Notes under the pieces: generated by a model | Told to the model about the DNA's origin: nothing | The model's database searches: none | The model's input: only the letters and a program-made list of their open reading frames with translations | Origin: Streptomyces griseus | Lineage (GTDB): Bacteria > Actinomycetota > Actinomycetes > Streptomycetales > Streptomycetaceae | Length of the DNA stretch: 64,000 nucleotides | Reading direction: 5' to 3' | NCBI RefSeq assembly: GCF_001715295.1 | Contig: NZ_MDKB01000003.1 | Coordinates: forward strand, 1,009,954 to 1,073,953 | Position numbers and translations under genes: made by a program | In this document: positions 26,050 to 33,829 of the stretch, piece by piece | Numbering within the stretch: position 1 is the first letter of the stretch | How the letters are laid out: every line of letters begins with the position of its first letter

Positions 26050-26808
26050 GTGGCGTTGAAGCCCGAGCCGAAGGCGCCGTTCCACTCGGTGCAGTACGCC
26101 CTGCGCGTCCTCGAGTCCGTGTCCACCCACGGCGACGGGGTGACCGACGTGCGTCTCGCGCGCGAGACCGGGCTGCCCATGGGCCACCTCACGCCGCTCC
26201 TGCTGACCCTCCGCCGCGAGGGGTACGTCCAGCAGGTGGCCGACGGCGCGTACGTCATCGGCTCCTCGCTCCTGGAGCTCGGCTCCGGTGCGGCCCGCAA
26301 GCAGGCGCTGGAGGCGAAGCTGCAGCAGTCGCTCGTCCAGCTGCGCGACTCGGTGGGCGCCGCCGTCTACGTCAGCCGGTACGTCGACGGCGAGATCCGC
26401 ATCACCCAGGTCGCCGACGGGCCCCGCACGCCCGCGGTCAACGAGTGGGTGGACTTCCGCTCGGCGGCCCACGCCAGCGCGATCGGCAAGTGCCTGCTGA
26501 CCCAGCTCGACCAGAACGGGCGGCGTGATCACCTCGCCCGGCACCGGACGGCCCGGCTGACCTCGCGGACGATCACGAACGAGAAGGTGCTCTTCTCGAA
26601 GCTGGACAGCCAGCCGGCCACGGTCCCGGTCCTCGACCTCCAGGAGTACGCGGTGGGGACGGTGTGCGCGGCGGTTCCGCTGACGGCGGGCTCGTCGGCC
26701 GGGTGCCTGGCCCTGTCGCTGCCGATCGAGGACGCCCACCGGCTCCGGGCGGCCGCGGCGACCCTGAACCGCCGGGCCGCACCGGTGCTCCTGTCCCTGG
26801 CCCTCTGA
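26050..26808 (+). CDS. IclR-family transcriptional regulator
   Basis: 252 residues. An N-terminal winged helix (residues about 10-75: VQYALRVLESVSTHGDGVTDVRLARETGLPMGHL) is followed by the IclR effector domain (FRSAAHASAIGKCLLTQL, LDLQEYAVGTVCAAVPL, CLALSLPIE). The start is the GTG at 26050 with AGGGGGAAA upstream. It follows the ehu operon on the same strand and is the obvious local candidate to control ectoine uptake, although the regulator known for ehu/eut genes in other bacteria is EnuR (MocR/GntR type), so this link is inferred from position alone. Confidence 0.88.
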   Translation: MALKPEPKAPFHSVQYALRVLESVSTHGDGVTDVRLARETGLPMGHLTPLLLTLRREGYVQQVADGAYVIGSSLLELGSGAARKQALEAKLQQSLVQLRDSVGAAVYVSRYVDGEIRITQVADGPRTPAVNEWVDFRSAAHASAIGKCLLTQLDQNGRRDHLARHRTARLTSRTITNEKVLFSKLDSQPATVPVLDLQEYAVGTVCAAVPLTAGSSAGCLALSLPIEDAHRLRAAAATLNRRAAPVLLSLAL

Positions 26809-26918
26809 CTTCGGGCCGGGGCGCCGTCGGCGCCGCGCGTGCCGGGGGCCGGGCGGGTCTGTGGGGAGGGCCACGCACGGGGTGCGGCCACGTGTCATCA
26901 GCACCCTGCGGGACCAGG

Positions 26919-26924
26919 TATTAT
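26919..26924 (+). promoter_or_regulatory. -10 element of tRNA-Lys(2)
   Basis: TATTAT ends 14 bases before the tRNA, the same arrangement as at the other two tRNA-Lys copies, with the shared leader GTCAGCAG between. Confidence 0.6.
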
Positions 26925-26938
26925 TTTCACGTCAGCAG

Positions 26939-27012
26939 GCGCCGTTAGCTCAGTTGGTTAGAGCAGCTGACTCTTAATCAGCGGGTCCGGGGTTCGAGTC
27001 CCTGACGGCGCA
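26939..27012 (+). tRNA. tRNA-Lys, anticodon CTT (copy 2)
   Basis: A 74-base tRNA identical to copy 3 and differing from copy 1 only at the last acceptor pair (T-A instead of C-G, a compensated change). Anticodon loop CTCTTAA gives anticodon CTT. No CCA is encoded. Confidence 0.97.
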
Positions 27013-27019
27013 CAGACAC

Positions 27020-27059
27020 CACAGTGGGCGGTCTCCTTCCGGGGAGACCGCCCACTGTG
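27020..27059. terminator. Strong hairpin terminator after tRNA-Lys(2)
   Basis: A perfect 17-base stem with a 6-base loop starts eight bases after the tRNA. The leftward LPMO gene ends at 27077, just beyond it, so it probably works in both directions. Confidence 0.92.
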
Positions 27060-27076
27060 CGTCGTGCCGGGGCGTA

Positions 27077-27667
27077 TCAGAACTTCACGTCGGAGCAGGC
27101 GTAGAACGCGTTGCCGGTGTCAGCGACGTTCCAGACGGCCAGGATGATGTGCTTGCCGGTCTTCTGGGTGGGCATGGAGCCCTGGTGGGTCAGTGTCGCC
27201 GGGGGCTGCTGGTTCCCGTACGGCACGGTCATGAACGGCTGCGATTCGAGTGCGGCCCTGGTGAGCGGCTTGGTCGAGTCCCATCCGTTCTTGGTGATGT
27301 AGTAGCGGAAGTCCGTGGTGGCGTGGCGGGCGGTGAACTGCCAGCGGAAGCTGTAGCCCTGCCCGCTGGTGACGTTGGTGGCCGGCCAGTTGCCGCCGCG
27401 CGGGTCGTCGAGCGCGGCGAAGGTGCTGTTGCCGCCGGAGCAGATCTTCCCGTCCGCCGGCCCTGCCGCCGGGAAGCCCTTGGGCCCCTCGACGCTCTGC
27501 GGTTCCCACTGGATGGCGCCGCAGCCGGTGACGGTGCCGTTGGCGCAGAGCTTCTGCCGGCTGATGGGGGAATCCGTGTAGCCGTGGCTGCTGGCACTGC
27601 CGGTCGCGAACATGGAGACGCCCGCTATCGCGAGGCCGAGAACGGCCGCGCTTGCCCTTTTCCGCAT
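27077..27667 (-). CDS. Secreted AA10 lytic polysaccharide monooxygenase (chitin-active type)
   Basis: 196 residues. The signal peptide (MRKRASAAVLGLAIAGVSM) is cleaved before His28 (ASS|HGYTDSP), so the mature N-terminal histidine can form the copper histidine brace with the histidine in TARHATTDF. Four cysteines (LCANG, TGCGAI, KICSGG, YACSDV) can make two disulfides. The length, about 169 mature residues with no extra binding domain, fits the Streptomyces chitin-binding CHB/LPMO10 proteins. It should cut crystalline chitin oxidatively outside the cell. Chitinase-type direct repeats lie in its promoter. Confidence 0.92.
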   Translation of the reverse strand: MRKRASAAVLGLAIAGVSMFATGSASSHGYTDSPISRQKLCANGTVTGCGAIQWEPQSVEGPKGFPAAGPADGKICSGGNSTFAALDDPRGGNWPATNVTSGQGYSFRWQFTARHATTDFRYYITKNGWDSTKPLTRAALESQPFMTVPYGNQQPPATLTHQGSMPTQKTGKHIILAVWNVADTGNAFYACSDVKF

Positions 27668-27731
27668 GCTGTGTCGCTCCTCGAACGTGGGGGATTTCCG
27701 GGGAATACCGTGCGCGCAGGTCGTCGTGTGC

Positions 27732-27782
27732 GGTCTAGACCAAGTCCAGATTATTGACGGAGCATGAACATGTCCAGACCAA
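27732..27782 (-). promoter_or_regulatory. Chitinase-type direct repeats upstream of the LPMO gene
   Basis: Reading on the minus strand, TTGGTCTGGACA (27782-27771) and TTGGTCTAGACC (27743-27732) are direct repeats 39 bases apart, 65-115 bases before the start codon. They match the 12-base repeats known from Streptomyces chitinase promoters (TGGTCTAGACCT type), where they mediate chitin induction and glucose repression. Functional identity here is inferred from that match. Confidence 0.7.
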
Positions 27783-27828
27783 TGTGGGTACCGTTTTCCG
27801 TAGGCCCTCTCCAGCCTCCCGGGCGGGG

Positions 27829-29862
27829 TCAGACGCCCGGGCCACCGCTGCGGCCGGCGTAGAAGGCCACCGTCAAGTCCCTCACCAGCGCCTTGTGTTC
27901 GTAGTCGTCCAGCTCCACGATGCCGCGCGCGGTGAGGCGGCCGACGGTGTCGTCCACCGCGTCGACCACGGACGTCAGCACACTGTCGCGGTGCCTGGCG
28001 TCGAGGGCAGCCACCCGGCGGCGGTGCATCGACGCGGCGACCTCGGGGGCGTACTCGATCGCGGTCGGCTGCGCCGAGTAGACCTCGATGCCCACGGGTG
28101 AGCAGTCGCCCTTCAGCATCCGGGTCAGCGCGCCGCCCACGGCCTCGGCGTCGCGCAGGGTGCGGGTGTCCTCGTGGAAGGCGTCGGCGGGGAGCTGGGA
28201 GAGCACCCGGGCCAGGGCCGCCTCCACCTGGTCCCGGAGGTACTGCTCGTGGTCGGCGACGCCGAGCGTGGCCCGCGCCGTGTCCTGTACCCGCCAGACG
28301 ACGAGGACGACAGCGCGCAGCGGGGTGCCGCTCGCGTCCACGGCGGGCAGCGGCTCGCTGCGCCAGTGCCTCAGCCGCACGTCGACGCGGCGGCGCAGCA
28401 GCAGCGGCGAGGACCAGACGAGGCCCGTGCGCCGGACGCTGCCCCGGTAGTCACCGAACAGCGTCAGCACCGAGGCGTACCCGACCCGCCCGCGCCCGAG
28501 GCCGCCGAGCGCCAGCAGGACCACGGTCAGCAGCAGGGCCAGCACGGCCCAGGTGCCGATGCCGAGGCCGTGGTACGGGCGTACGCCGATCCCGAGCCGG
28601 CCGGTCACCGCGGCGGGCAGGGCGCCGTGCCATGCAAGGACGGCCGCCCCGGCGGCCGTCCCCGCCGCTCCGGCCAGCAGCGCGGCCCAGCCGGGGAGTA
28701 CGGGCCCGGGCCGCTCGGTGAGCCGGGGGTCGGCCACGGGGGCCGGACGGGTGGGGTTCTGCGTCCGGGGCGAGCGTGGCAGGGGAGGGCGCCGGACCCC
28801 CGGCCGGCCGGCAGCGGCGTCGGCAGGCGGGATCGACCGCCCGCCGCCGGAGGAGGGGGTGTCACGGAGGAGGAGGTGCCCGGGGAGAGGTGCCGTCGTC
28901 TCACCGGCCAAGGTGCGCCGCCGGCCGGCGCCCCACCGCGGAGCGGGGTCCCCGGCCCCCGTCGTGACGGCCGACGGGGCGCGCTCGGCACGGGCCCCGT
29001 GCGCGGCCGCCGCTGCCTCGTCCGCCGCTCTCCGGTCCGCCGCGTTCGCCGGCGCCGGCACGTCCGCGCCGACACCCTGAGCCTGGGCCTGGGCGGGCAC
29101 CATGTCCACGGCCTCGGACGGCTCGGCCCGGACCACCGGCTCCGCGTCCGCGTCCGCATCCGTGTCCGCCGCCTCCACCGCCGTCGGCTCCACCTCCGTC
29201 GGCTCCCCGTCCGTCGGCTCCCCGGAGACCGGGATCTCCGGACCGGCGCCGGGCGCCGCCTCCCCGACCGGGCCCAGGTCCACCGGCTCCTCCACCGAGG
29301 ACTGCCCCACCGCTCGCATCCCCGACGCGGGGGCCGCGTCCAGGACCGGCGCCAGGCCGGTCGGCATCTCGGCACCCGGCTTGGCGGACCGGCCGACCCC
29401 CGCCACCGCGTCCATGGCGGGCCCCAGGTCGACCGGCACGTCCACAGCCGGATACGTGTCCAGGCCGGCCGACACGTCCACAGCCGGATACGTGTCCAGG
29501 CCGGAGGGCGCCACCTCCGGCGGTGCCTCCGCGAGCGGAGCCCCGGCACCGTCCGCCGCATCCCCTGTACCCGCCACCCCGGCTCCCTCAGCCCGGTCAC
29601 CGTCGTACGGAAGACCCCCCGCCACCCCGGCCGCCTCCGCCCGGGCACCCTCGTGCGGAAGACCCCCCGACACCCCGGCCGCCAGCCCGGGCGCATCGCC
29701 GTCCGGCATGCGCGCCCCGCCCACCTGCGCGGGCGCGGGTGTCGGTCCCGCTTCCGGCGCCTCACCCGCGGGTGCTCCCGCGTCCGTGCTCGTATGGGTG
29801 CCGGGACCGGGCGCTGCGCCCCACTCGCCCCAGCCGTCCCGTCGGTTCTCCATGTAGCGCAT
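27829..29862 (-). CDS. Membrane SPFH/Band 7 domain protein with long low-complexity N-terminus
   Basis: 677 residues. The first 400 are Ala/Pro/Asp/Glu-rich and repetitive, including a duplicated DTYPAVDV element, with no fold recognised. Two hydrophobic segments (about 425-445 and 465-485) are followed by an SPFH domain of about 185 residues: YASVLTLFGDYRGSVRRTGLVWSSP, AVVLVVWRVQDTARA and YLRDQVEAALARVLSQLP. Such proteins scaffold membrane complexes. The ATG at 29862 has GGAGG at seven bases; an in-frame GTG at 29904 would overlap the upstream stop by four bases and is a real alternative. It is co-directional with the cell-wall hydrolase gene ending at 29901. Confidence 0.72.
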   Translation of the reverse strand: MRYMENRRDGWGEWGAAPGPGTHTSTDAGAPAGEAPEAGPTPAPAQVGGARMPDGDAPGLAAGVSGGLPHEGARAEAAGVAGGLPYDGDRAEGAGVAGTGDAADGAGAPLAEAPPEVAPSGLDTYPAVDVSAGLDTYPAVDVPVDLGPAMDAVAGVGRSAKPGAEMPTGLAPVLDAAPASGMRAVGQSSVEEPVDLGPVGEAAPGAGPEIPVSGEPTDGEPTEVEPTAVEAADTDADADAEPVVRAEPSEAVDMVPAQAQAQGVGADVPAPANAADRRAADEAAAAAHGARAERAPSAVTTGAGDPAPRWGAGRRRTLAGETTAPLPGHLLLRDTPSSGGGRSIPPADAAAGRPGVRRPPLPRSPRTQNPTRPAPVADPRLTERPGPVLPGWAALLAGAAGTAAGAAVLAWHGALPAAVTGRLGIGVRPYHGLGIGTWAVLALLLTVVLLALGGLGRGRVGYASVLTLFGDYRGSVRRTGLVWSSPLLLRRRVDVRLRHWRSEPLPAVDASGTPLRAVVLVVWRVQDTARATLGVADHEQYLRDQVEAALARVLSQLPADAFHEDTRTLRDAEAVGGALTRMLKGDCSPVGIEVYSAQPTAIEYAPEVAASMHRRRVAALDARHRDSVLTSVVDAVDDTVGRLTARGIVELDDYEHKALVRDLTVAFYAGRSGGPGV
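29437..29504. repeat. 36-base-period direct repeat inside the SPFH gene
   Basis: Two identical 32-base units start at 29437 and 29473. They encode the duplicated GLDTYPAVDV peptide in the low-complexity region, so the repeat keeps frame (36 bases is 12 codons). Probably a recent in-frame duplication. Confidence 0.75.
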
Positions 29863-29900
29863 GTCCGCCTCCGTCAAGTCCGTTCCGTCAGTCACAGCAG

Positions 29901-31172
29901 TCACGCGAAGAGCCGGAGCCAGGTCTCGGGCCCCGGGTATCCGTCGGCCGCACGGCCGCTCCAGCCCTGAGCCCGCTGGAAGGCCTCGACGTTGCGCCGG
30001 TCCGCCTCCGTCCAGCGCGGACCCGGACCCGTCGCGTAGTGCCTGCCGTATCCCTTCTTCACCAGCCGCGTGCCGAGCAGCCGCACATGGCTGTTGGACT
30101 GCCCCGGGCGGAAGAACTGGCGCCCGGGAAAGGCCGTGGTCCCGTTCGTCCCCGCGGGGATCGCCCGTCCGGTTCCCCGGATCAGCAGGCTCCAGGTGTC
30201 CGGGCCGGGGATGCCGTCCGCCTCCTTGCCCCTCCACCCCTGGGCCAGTTGGAAGGCCTGGGTCGCCCGCCGGTCCGCCCCGCTCCATCGGGAGCCCGCG
30301 CCCGTCCGGTAGAAGCGCTTGCCGCCCTGGGCGATGAGCAGCTTCCCGAGCCGGGTCACGTACGCGTTGTCGGCCCCCGGGCCGAACTTCCCGGCGCCCG
30401 GGAACCGCGTGTCCGCACCGCTGCCGCTCGCTCCGGCGGCCAGTCCCTTGTAGCGGTAGGCCACGTAGCTGGAGGAGTTGGTCCAGTACGCCATGGGCGT
30501 CGTCGCCCGCCGCGTGTGCGGCGGGGTCTGCTCGTAGGCGAGGTAGTGGGTGTGCGTGTCGTCCGCCCAGCCGCCGAAGAGGGTGACGTGGGACCCCTTC
30601 TCCGGGTCGGCCGGGTTGTGGAAGAGCAGCATGTCCCCGGGCTGCAGGTCCGCCCGGGCGATCTTCGTCCCGAACGCGGCGAGGCTGCCGGTCCATTCGT
30701 TGGTGCCGAGGTTCCAGGCCATCGAGACGTAGCCGGAGCAGTCCTGCCGGTACCCGTCCGACCAGTACGCGGACATGCTGTACGGGACCTTCGCGTCCAC
30801 CCACTTCCTGGCGCGGTCGATGATGTCGGCCCGGGTCGTCACCCGCGGAACGGTCTGCGGGGCAGGGGGCGGGCCGGAGGCGCCGTCCGTGCCCAGCGGA
30901 CCGACCGGCCCCTGCGGGGTGACCGGCCGGGGGTCGGCCTCGGCGCCGGCCCGGGTCCCCCGCCCGGAGGCGGCGGCCGCCGCCTCCGCCGCACCGCAGG
31001 ACAGGACCATCCCCGCCGCCGTGACCAGGACCAGGGCCCGCCGCACCCCGTGGGCGGCCGGGTGTCCGCCGTACCGAACGGGCAGCGCGGCCGCTGTGCG
31101 CCGACGCAGCGCACATCCCGGGCAACCGCAGTCGGTGGCAGGTTCGTACTCCTCGAAGACCGGGACAGTCAT
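29901..31172 (-). CDS. Secreted NlpC/P60-like hydrolase with two peptidoglycan-binding repeats
   Basis: 423 residues. After an unusual cytosolic-looking start with a CGCPGC cysteine motif (residues 15-20) comes a hydrophobic segment (RRALVLVTAAGMVLSCG, about 43-60), then a Pro-rich linker. The catalytic domain (about 110-260) has the cysteine in RQDCSGYVSMAWNLG and a histidine in GSHVTLFGGW, as in NlpC/P60 or CHAP-like amidases. The C-terminus holds two copies of a roughly 75-residue module (FYRTGAGSRWSGADRRATQAF and HYATGPGPRWTEADRRNVEAF) typical of Streptomyces peptidoglycan-binding repeats. The ATG at 31172 follows GAGGAG. The zinc-knuckle-like CxCxxC before the membrane segment is odd for a secreted enzyme. 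Confidence 0.8.
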   Translation of the reverse strand: MTVPVFEEYEPATDCGCPGCALRRRTAAALPVRYGGHPAAHGVRRALVLVTAAGMVLSCGAAEAAAAASGRGTRAGAEADPRPVTPQGPVGPLGTDGASGPPPAPQTVPRVTTRADIIDRARKWVDAKVPYSMSAYWSDGYRQDCSGYVSMAWNLGTNEWTGSLAAFGTKIARADLQPGDMLLFHNPADPEKGSHVTLFGGWADDTHTHYLAYEQTPPHTRRATTPMAYWTNSSSYVAYRYKGLAAGASGSGADTRFPGAGKFGPGADNAYVTRLGKLLIAQGGKRFYRTGAGSRWSGADRRATQAFQLAQGWRGKEADGIPGPDTWSLLIRGTGRAIPAGTNGTTAFPGRQFFRPGQSNSHVRLLGTRLVKKGYGRHYATGPGPRWTEADRRNVEAFQRAQGWSGRAADGYPGPETWLRLFA

Positions 31173-31318
31173 GCGACTCCTCTTCCCTCGGCAGTCGTCA
31201 GATCTTCCGTATCTCAACTTTCACGGCATAGATCATGTTGACTGACTAAAGGGACAAAAAGACCATTCGACAGGCCGTACCGGGCGGGAATTGGTCAGGA
31301 GCACCCCCGCTCATCGGG

Positions 31319-31324
31319 TAATGT
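31319..31324 (+). promoter_or_regulatory. -10 element of tRNA-Lys(3)
   Basis: TAATGT ends 15 bases before the tRNA, with GTCAGCAG immediately before the mature 5' end, as at the other copies. Confidence 0.6.
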
Positions 31325-31339
31325 TCTCCAGGTCAGCAG

Positions 31340-31413
31340 GCGCCGTTAGCTCAGTTGGTTAGAGCAGCTGACTCTTAATCAGCGGGTCCGGGGTTCGAGT
31401 CCCTGACGGCGCA
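31340..31413 (+). tRNA. tRNA-Lys, anticodon CTT (copy 3)
   Basis: A 74-base tRNA identical to copy 2. Acceptor GCGCCGT/ACGGCGC, anticodon loop CTCTTAA, discriminator A, no encoded CCA. Confidence 0.97.
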
Positions 31414-31421
31414 CGCACCAG

Positions 31422-31454
31422 CAAGGCCCCCTCACCGAGCGTGAGGGGGCCTTG
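31422..31454 (+). terminator. Strong hairpin terminator after tRNA-Lys(3)
   Basis: A perfect 14-base stem with a CGAGC loop starts nine bases after the tRNA and is followed by TTCGTG. It continues the pattern of one dedicated hairpin per tRNA-Lys gene. Confidence 0.92.
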
Positions 31455-31671
31455 TTCGTGTGCGCGGCGGCTGTCCGGATCCGGACGGTGGACCGTCCGG
31501 GCGGCGCCGGGGGACGGTCCTGCCGTGGCGGATCAGGGTGGGCTCCCGGCGTCCCGTGCCGCGCCGGACGACTCCCGCAGTCCGCGCCGCACGGTCGGGG
31601 ACCGGCCGGCGGGCGGCCCGAGGAGAGGGTGGCGCCGGCCGGGCCAGGCAGGCCGCGACCCGGGGGCGGCG

Positions 31672-32379
31672 TCACCCGCCGCGCTTCTCTCCCGTCAGGT
31701 ACGCCGAGACGACCACGTTGGCCGTGTAGGCGTGGGACGCGCGGTCGTACGTACCGCCGCAGGTGATGAGGCGGAGTTCCGCCCGCCCGTCCCGGCGGGG
31801 CCCGTACGCCTTCTCGGCGTCGAAGCGTTTCCGGGTGAAGACCTGGACGTCGTCGATGGTGAACTCGGCGACCGTGCCGTCCGACCGGCTCACCCTGACC
31901 TTCTGTCCGGGTTGCGCCGTGCTCAGCCCGTAGAAGACGGCCGGCTCCGTCTCGGTGTCGACGTGTCCGACGAGAAGCGCGGCGCCTGCCGTGCCGGGCT
32001 CCGTGCCGTCGGCGTACCAGCCGACGGCGTTCGGGGTGCCGAACGGCGGTGGTTCGATGGCCCCCTCAGCGTCCAGACCGCGCCGTACGACGGGCGCCTC
32101 GACACCGATCGACGGGATCTCGACCCGCTGGGGGGCCGCCCCGCCGAGGGGTTCGTGCGCGGGGGGCAGCGGTGCGCCCAGGGGACGGCCGACTGCCGCG
32201 ACGTCACCGGTCGTCGGGGCGGAGATGCCGCCGTCGGCTCCGCGGCCCCACAGCCACAGCCCCAGCAGGAGAACGGCCCAGGCGACACCCGTCAGCAGCC
32301 GCCCGGTTCCGGCGGGGCGCGCCGGTGCGGAACGGTCGGGACCGGGGCTGCCGGGGGCGGCACTGTCGGGGGCGGGCAT
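31672..32379 (-). CDS. Class F sortase
   Basis: 235 residues. A Pro/Ala-rich cytoplasmic lead is followed by one membrane segment (LLTGVAWAVLLLGLWLWG, about 40-57), then the sortase beta-barrel. Catalytic His lies in ALLVGHVDTE and Cys in ELRLITCGGTYD, followed by YTANVVVSAYLTG, the usual end of actinobacterial class F enzymes. The expected catalytic arginine is not at the position I would look for. The ATG at 32379 starts one base after the upstream stop, so it is translationally coupled to the surface-protein gene at 32381. Class F sortase substrates are poorly defined. Confidence 0.85.
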   Translation of the reverse strand: MPAPDSAAPGSPGPDRSAPARPAGTGRLLTGVAWAVLLLGLWLWGRGADGGISAPTTGDVAAVGRPLGAPLPPAHEPLGGAAPQRVEIPSIGVEAPVVRRGLDAEGAIEPPPFGTPNAVGWYADGTEPGTAGAALLVGHVDTETEPAVFYGLSTAQPGQKVRVSRSDGTVAEFTIDDVQVFTRKRFDAEKAYGPRRDGRAELRLITCGGTYDRASHAYTANVVVSAYLTGEKRGG

Positions 32380-32380
32380 G

Positions 32381-32947
32381 TCAGGCCGAGGCCGAACGAC
32401 GGCGGCGCGCACTGCGGTAGGCGACGGTGACGGCCGCGGCGGCCCCCAGGGCCAACCCGGTCACCGTCTGCCGGGTGCCGGGGCCGCTCCGCTCGGAGTC
32501 GGCCTGTCCGGCGAGGGTCGCCGTGCCCCCGCCACCGGCCCTGACCGGGGCGACGGGCGAGTGCCGCTCGCGGTGGACGACGGTGAGGGTTCCGGTGGCC
32601 TTGCCGTGGCCGTCCTCACAGGTCACCCAGACCTCGTAGTCGTCGGGTGCGGCGTCGGAGCGGATCCGGGCCTCGGCGACGAGGCCCTTGCCGTCGGCCC
32701 GGTGGAAGCGCGCCTCGGAGACGAAGGCCTCGGAGTTGCCGCGAGCCGATCTGCCCTTGCCGCAGACGTCGACCCGGAGCTCCACCTCCCCGCCCGGGGA
32801 GACGCGGGACGGGGTGATCATGACCGAACCGGACTTCTCGTGGGACCCGGGGTCCCGGGACTCGGAATCGGCGTACGCGGCGGATACGGGCAGGGCTATG
32901 GCCGCGACCGCCACGGTGGCACAGAACGTGAGGGGTATGGAACGCAT
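32381..32947 (-). CDS. Surface-exposed membrane-anchored protein coupled to the sortase
   Basis: 188 residues. Signal peptide MRSIPLTFCATVAVAAIALPVSAAYA, a beta-rich Ig-like body with two cysteines (DVCGKG, VTCEDGHG) that could form a disulfide, a Gly/Ala linker, then a C-terminal hydrophobic helix (TVTGLALGAAAAVTVAY) ending in RSARRRRS. That tail is the layout of a sortase substrate, but no LPxTG/LAxTG motif precedes the helix. RBS AGGAGG precedes the ATG at 32947. It overlaps functionally with the sortase gene next door and may be its partner. Confidence 0.75.
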   Translation of the reverse strand: MRSIPLTFCATVAVAAIALPVSAAYADSESRDPGSHEKSGSVMITPSRVSPGGEVELRVDVCGKGRSARGNSEAFVSEARFHRADGKGLVAEARIRSDAAPDDYEVWVTCEDGHGKATGTLTVVHRERHSPVAPVRAGGGGTATLAGQADSERSGPGTRQTVTGLALGAAAAVTVAYRSARRRRSASA

Positions 32948-33034
32948 CGTGAACCTCCTGGGGTCAGGTTCGCGCGCGTCACGGGTGCCCGCATCCGGTG
33001 CGGGCCGGCCGGGTGACGACCGGCCCGCGACGGT

Positions 33035-33829
33035 TTACGGAAGGGGCAGGTCGACGAGGTCGACCAGGTCGGCGATCGAGTCGACGACGGTGGACGGCCT
33101 GAAGGGGTAGCGGTCCATGTCGGCCGTCGTGGTGAGGCCGGTGAGCACGAGGAAGGTCTGCATACCGGCCTCCAGCCCGGCGAGCACGTCGGTGTCCATC
33201 CGGTCGCCGATCATGGCGGAGGTCTCGGAGTGGGCACCGATGGCGTTGAGCCCGGTCCGCATCATCAGCGGGTTGGGCTTGCCGGCGAAGTACGGCGCCT
33301 TGCCGGTGGCCTTGGTGATCAGCGCGGCGACGGACCCGGTCGCGGGCAGCGGTCCGTCGGCGGACGGGCCGGTCTCGTCCGGGTTGGTGCAGATGAACCG
33401 CGCTCCCCCGTTGATCAGGCGGATCGCCTTGGTGAGCGCCTCGAAGCTGTAGGTGCGCGTCTCCCCGAGGACGACGTAGTCGGGCTCGTGGTCGGTCAGT
33501 ACGTAGCCGATGTCGTGCAGGGCCGTGGTGAGGCCCGCCTCCCCGATGACGTACGCCGTGCCGCGCGGGCGCTGGTCGTCCAGGAACTGGGCCGTGGCCA
33601 GGGCGGAGGTCCAGATGTTCTCCACGGGCACGTCCAGGCCCATGCGCTTCAGGCGGGCGTGCAGGTCGCGGGCGGTGTAGATGGAGTTGTTGGTGAGGAC
33701 CAGGAAGGGCAGTCCCGACTCCCGCAGCCGCTTGATGAAGGCGTCGGCCCCCGGAATGGGTGTGCCCTCGTGGATGAGGACACCGTCCATGTCGGTCAGC
33801 CAGGATTCGATCGGCTTGCGCTCTGCCAT
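33035..33829 (-). CDS. HAD-IIA family sugar/nucleotide phosphatase (NagD-like)
   Basis: 264 residues. The nucleophile motif is WLTDMDGVLIHEG (DxDG), LVLTNNSIYTARDL is motif II with the C2-cap entry, and GKPNPLMMRTGL plus SAMIGDRMDTDVLAGLEAGM are motifs III and IV. This is the NagD/PNPPase group, which dephosphorylates sugar or nucleoside monophosphates in the cytoplasm. The start is the ATG at 33829, directly before ERKPIESWLTDMDG; the frame stays open upstream through the repeat region but is not coding there. A small AT-richer patch around 33915-33930 (CGATTTTAGG) may hold its promoter. Confidence 0.9.
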   Translation of the reverse strand: MAERKPIESWLTDMDGVLIHEGTPIPGADAFIKRLRESGLPFLVLTNNSIYTARDLHARLKRMGLDVPVENIWTSALATAQFLDDQRPRGTAYVIGEAGLTTALHDIGYVLTDHEPDYVVLGETRTYSFEALTKAIRLINGGARFICTNPDETGPSADGPLPATGSVAALITKATGKAPYFAGKPNPLMMRTGLNAIGAHSETSAMIGDRMDTDVLAGLEAGMQTFLVLTGLTTTADMDRYPFRPSTVVDSIADLVDLVDLPLP

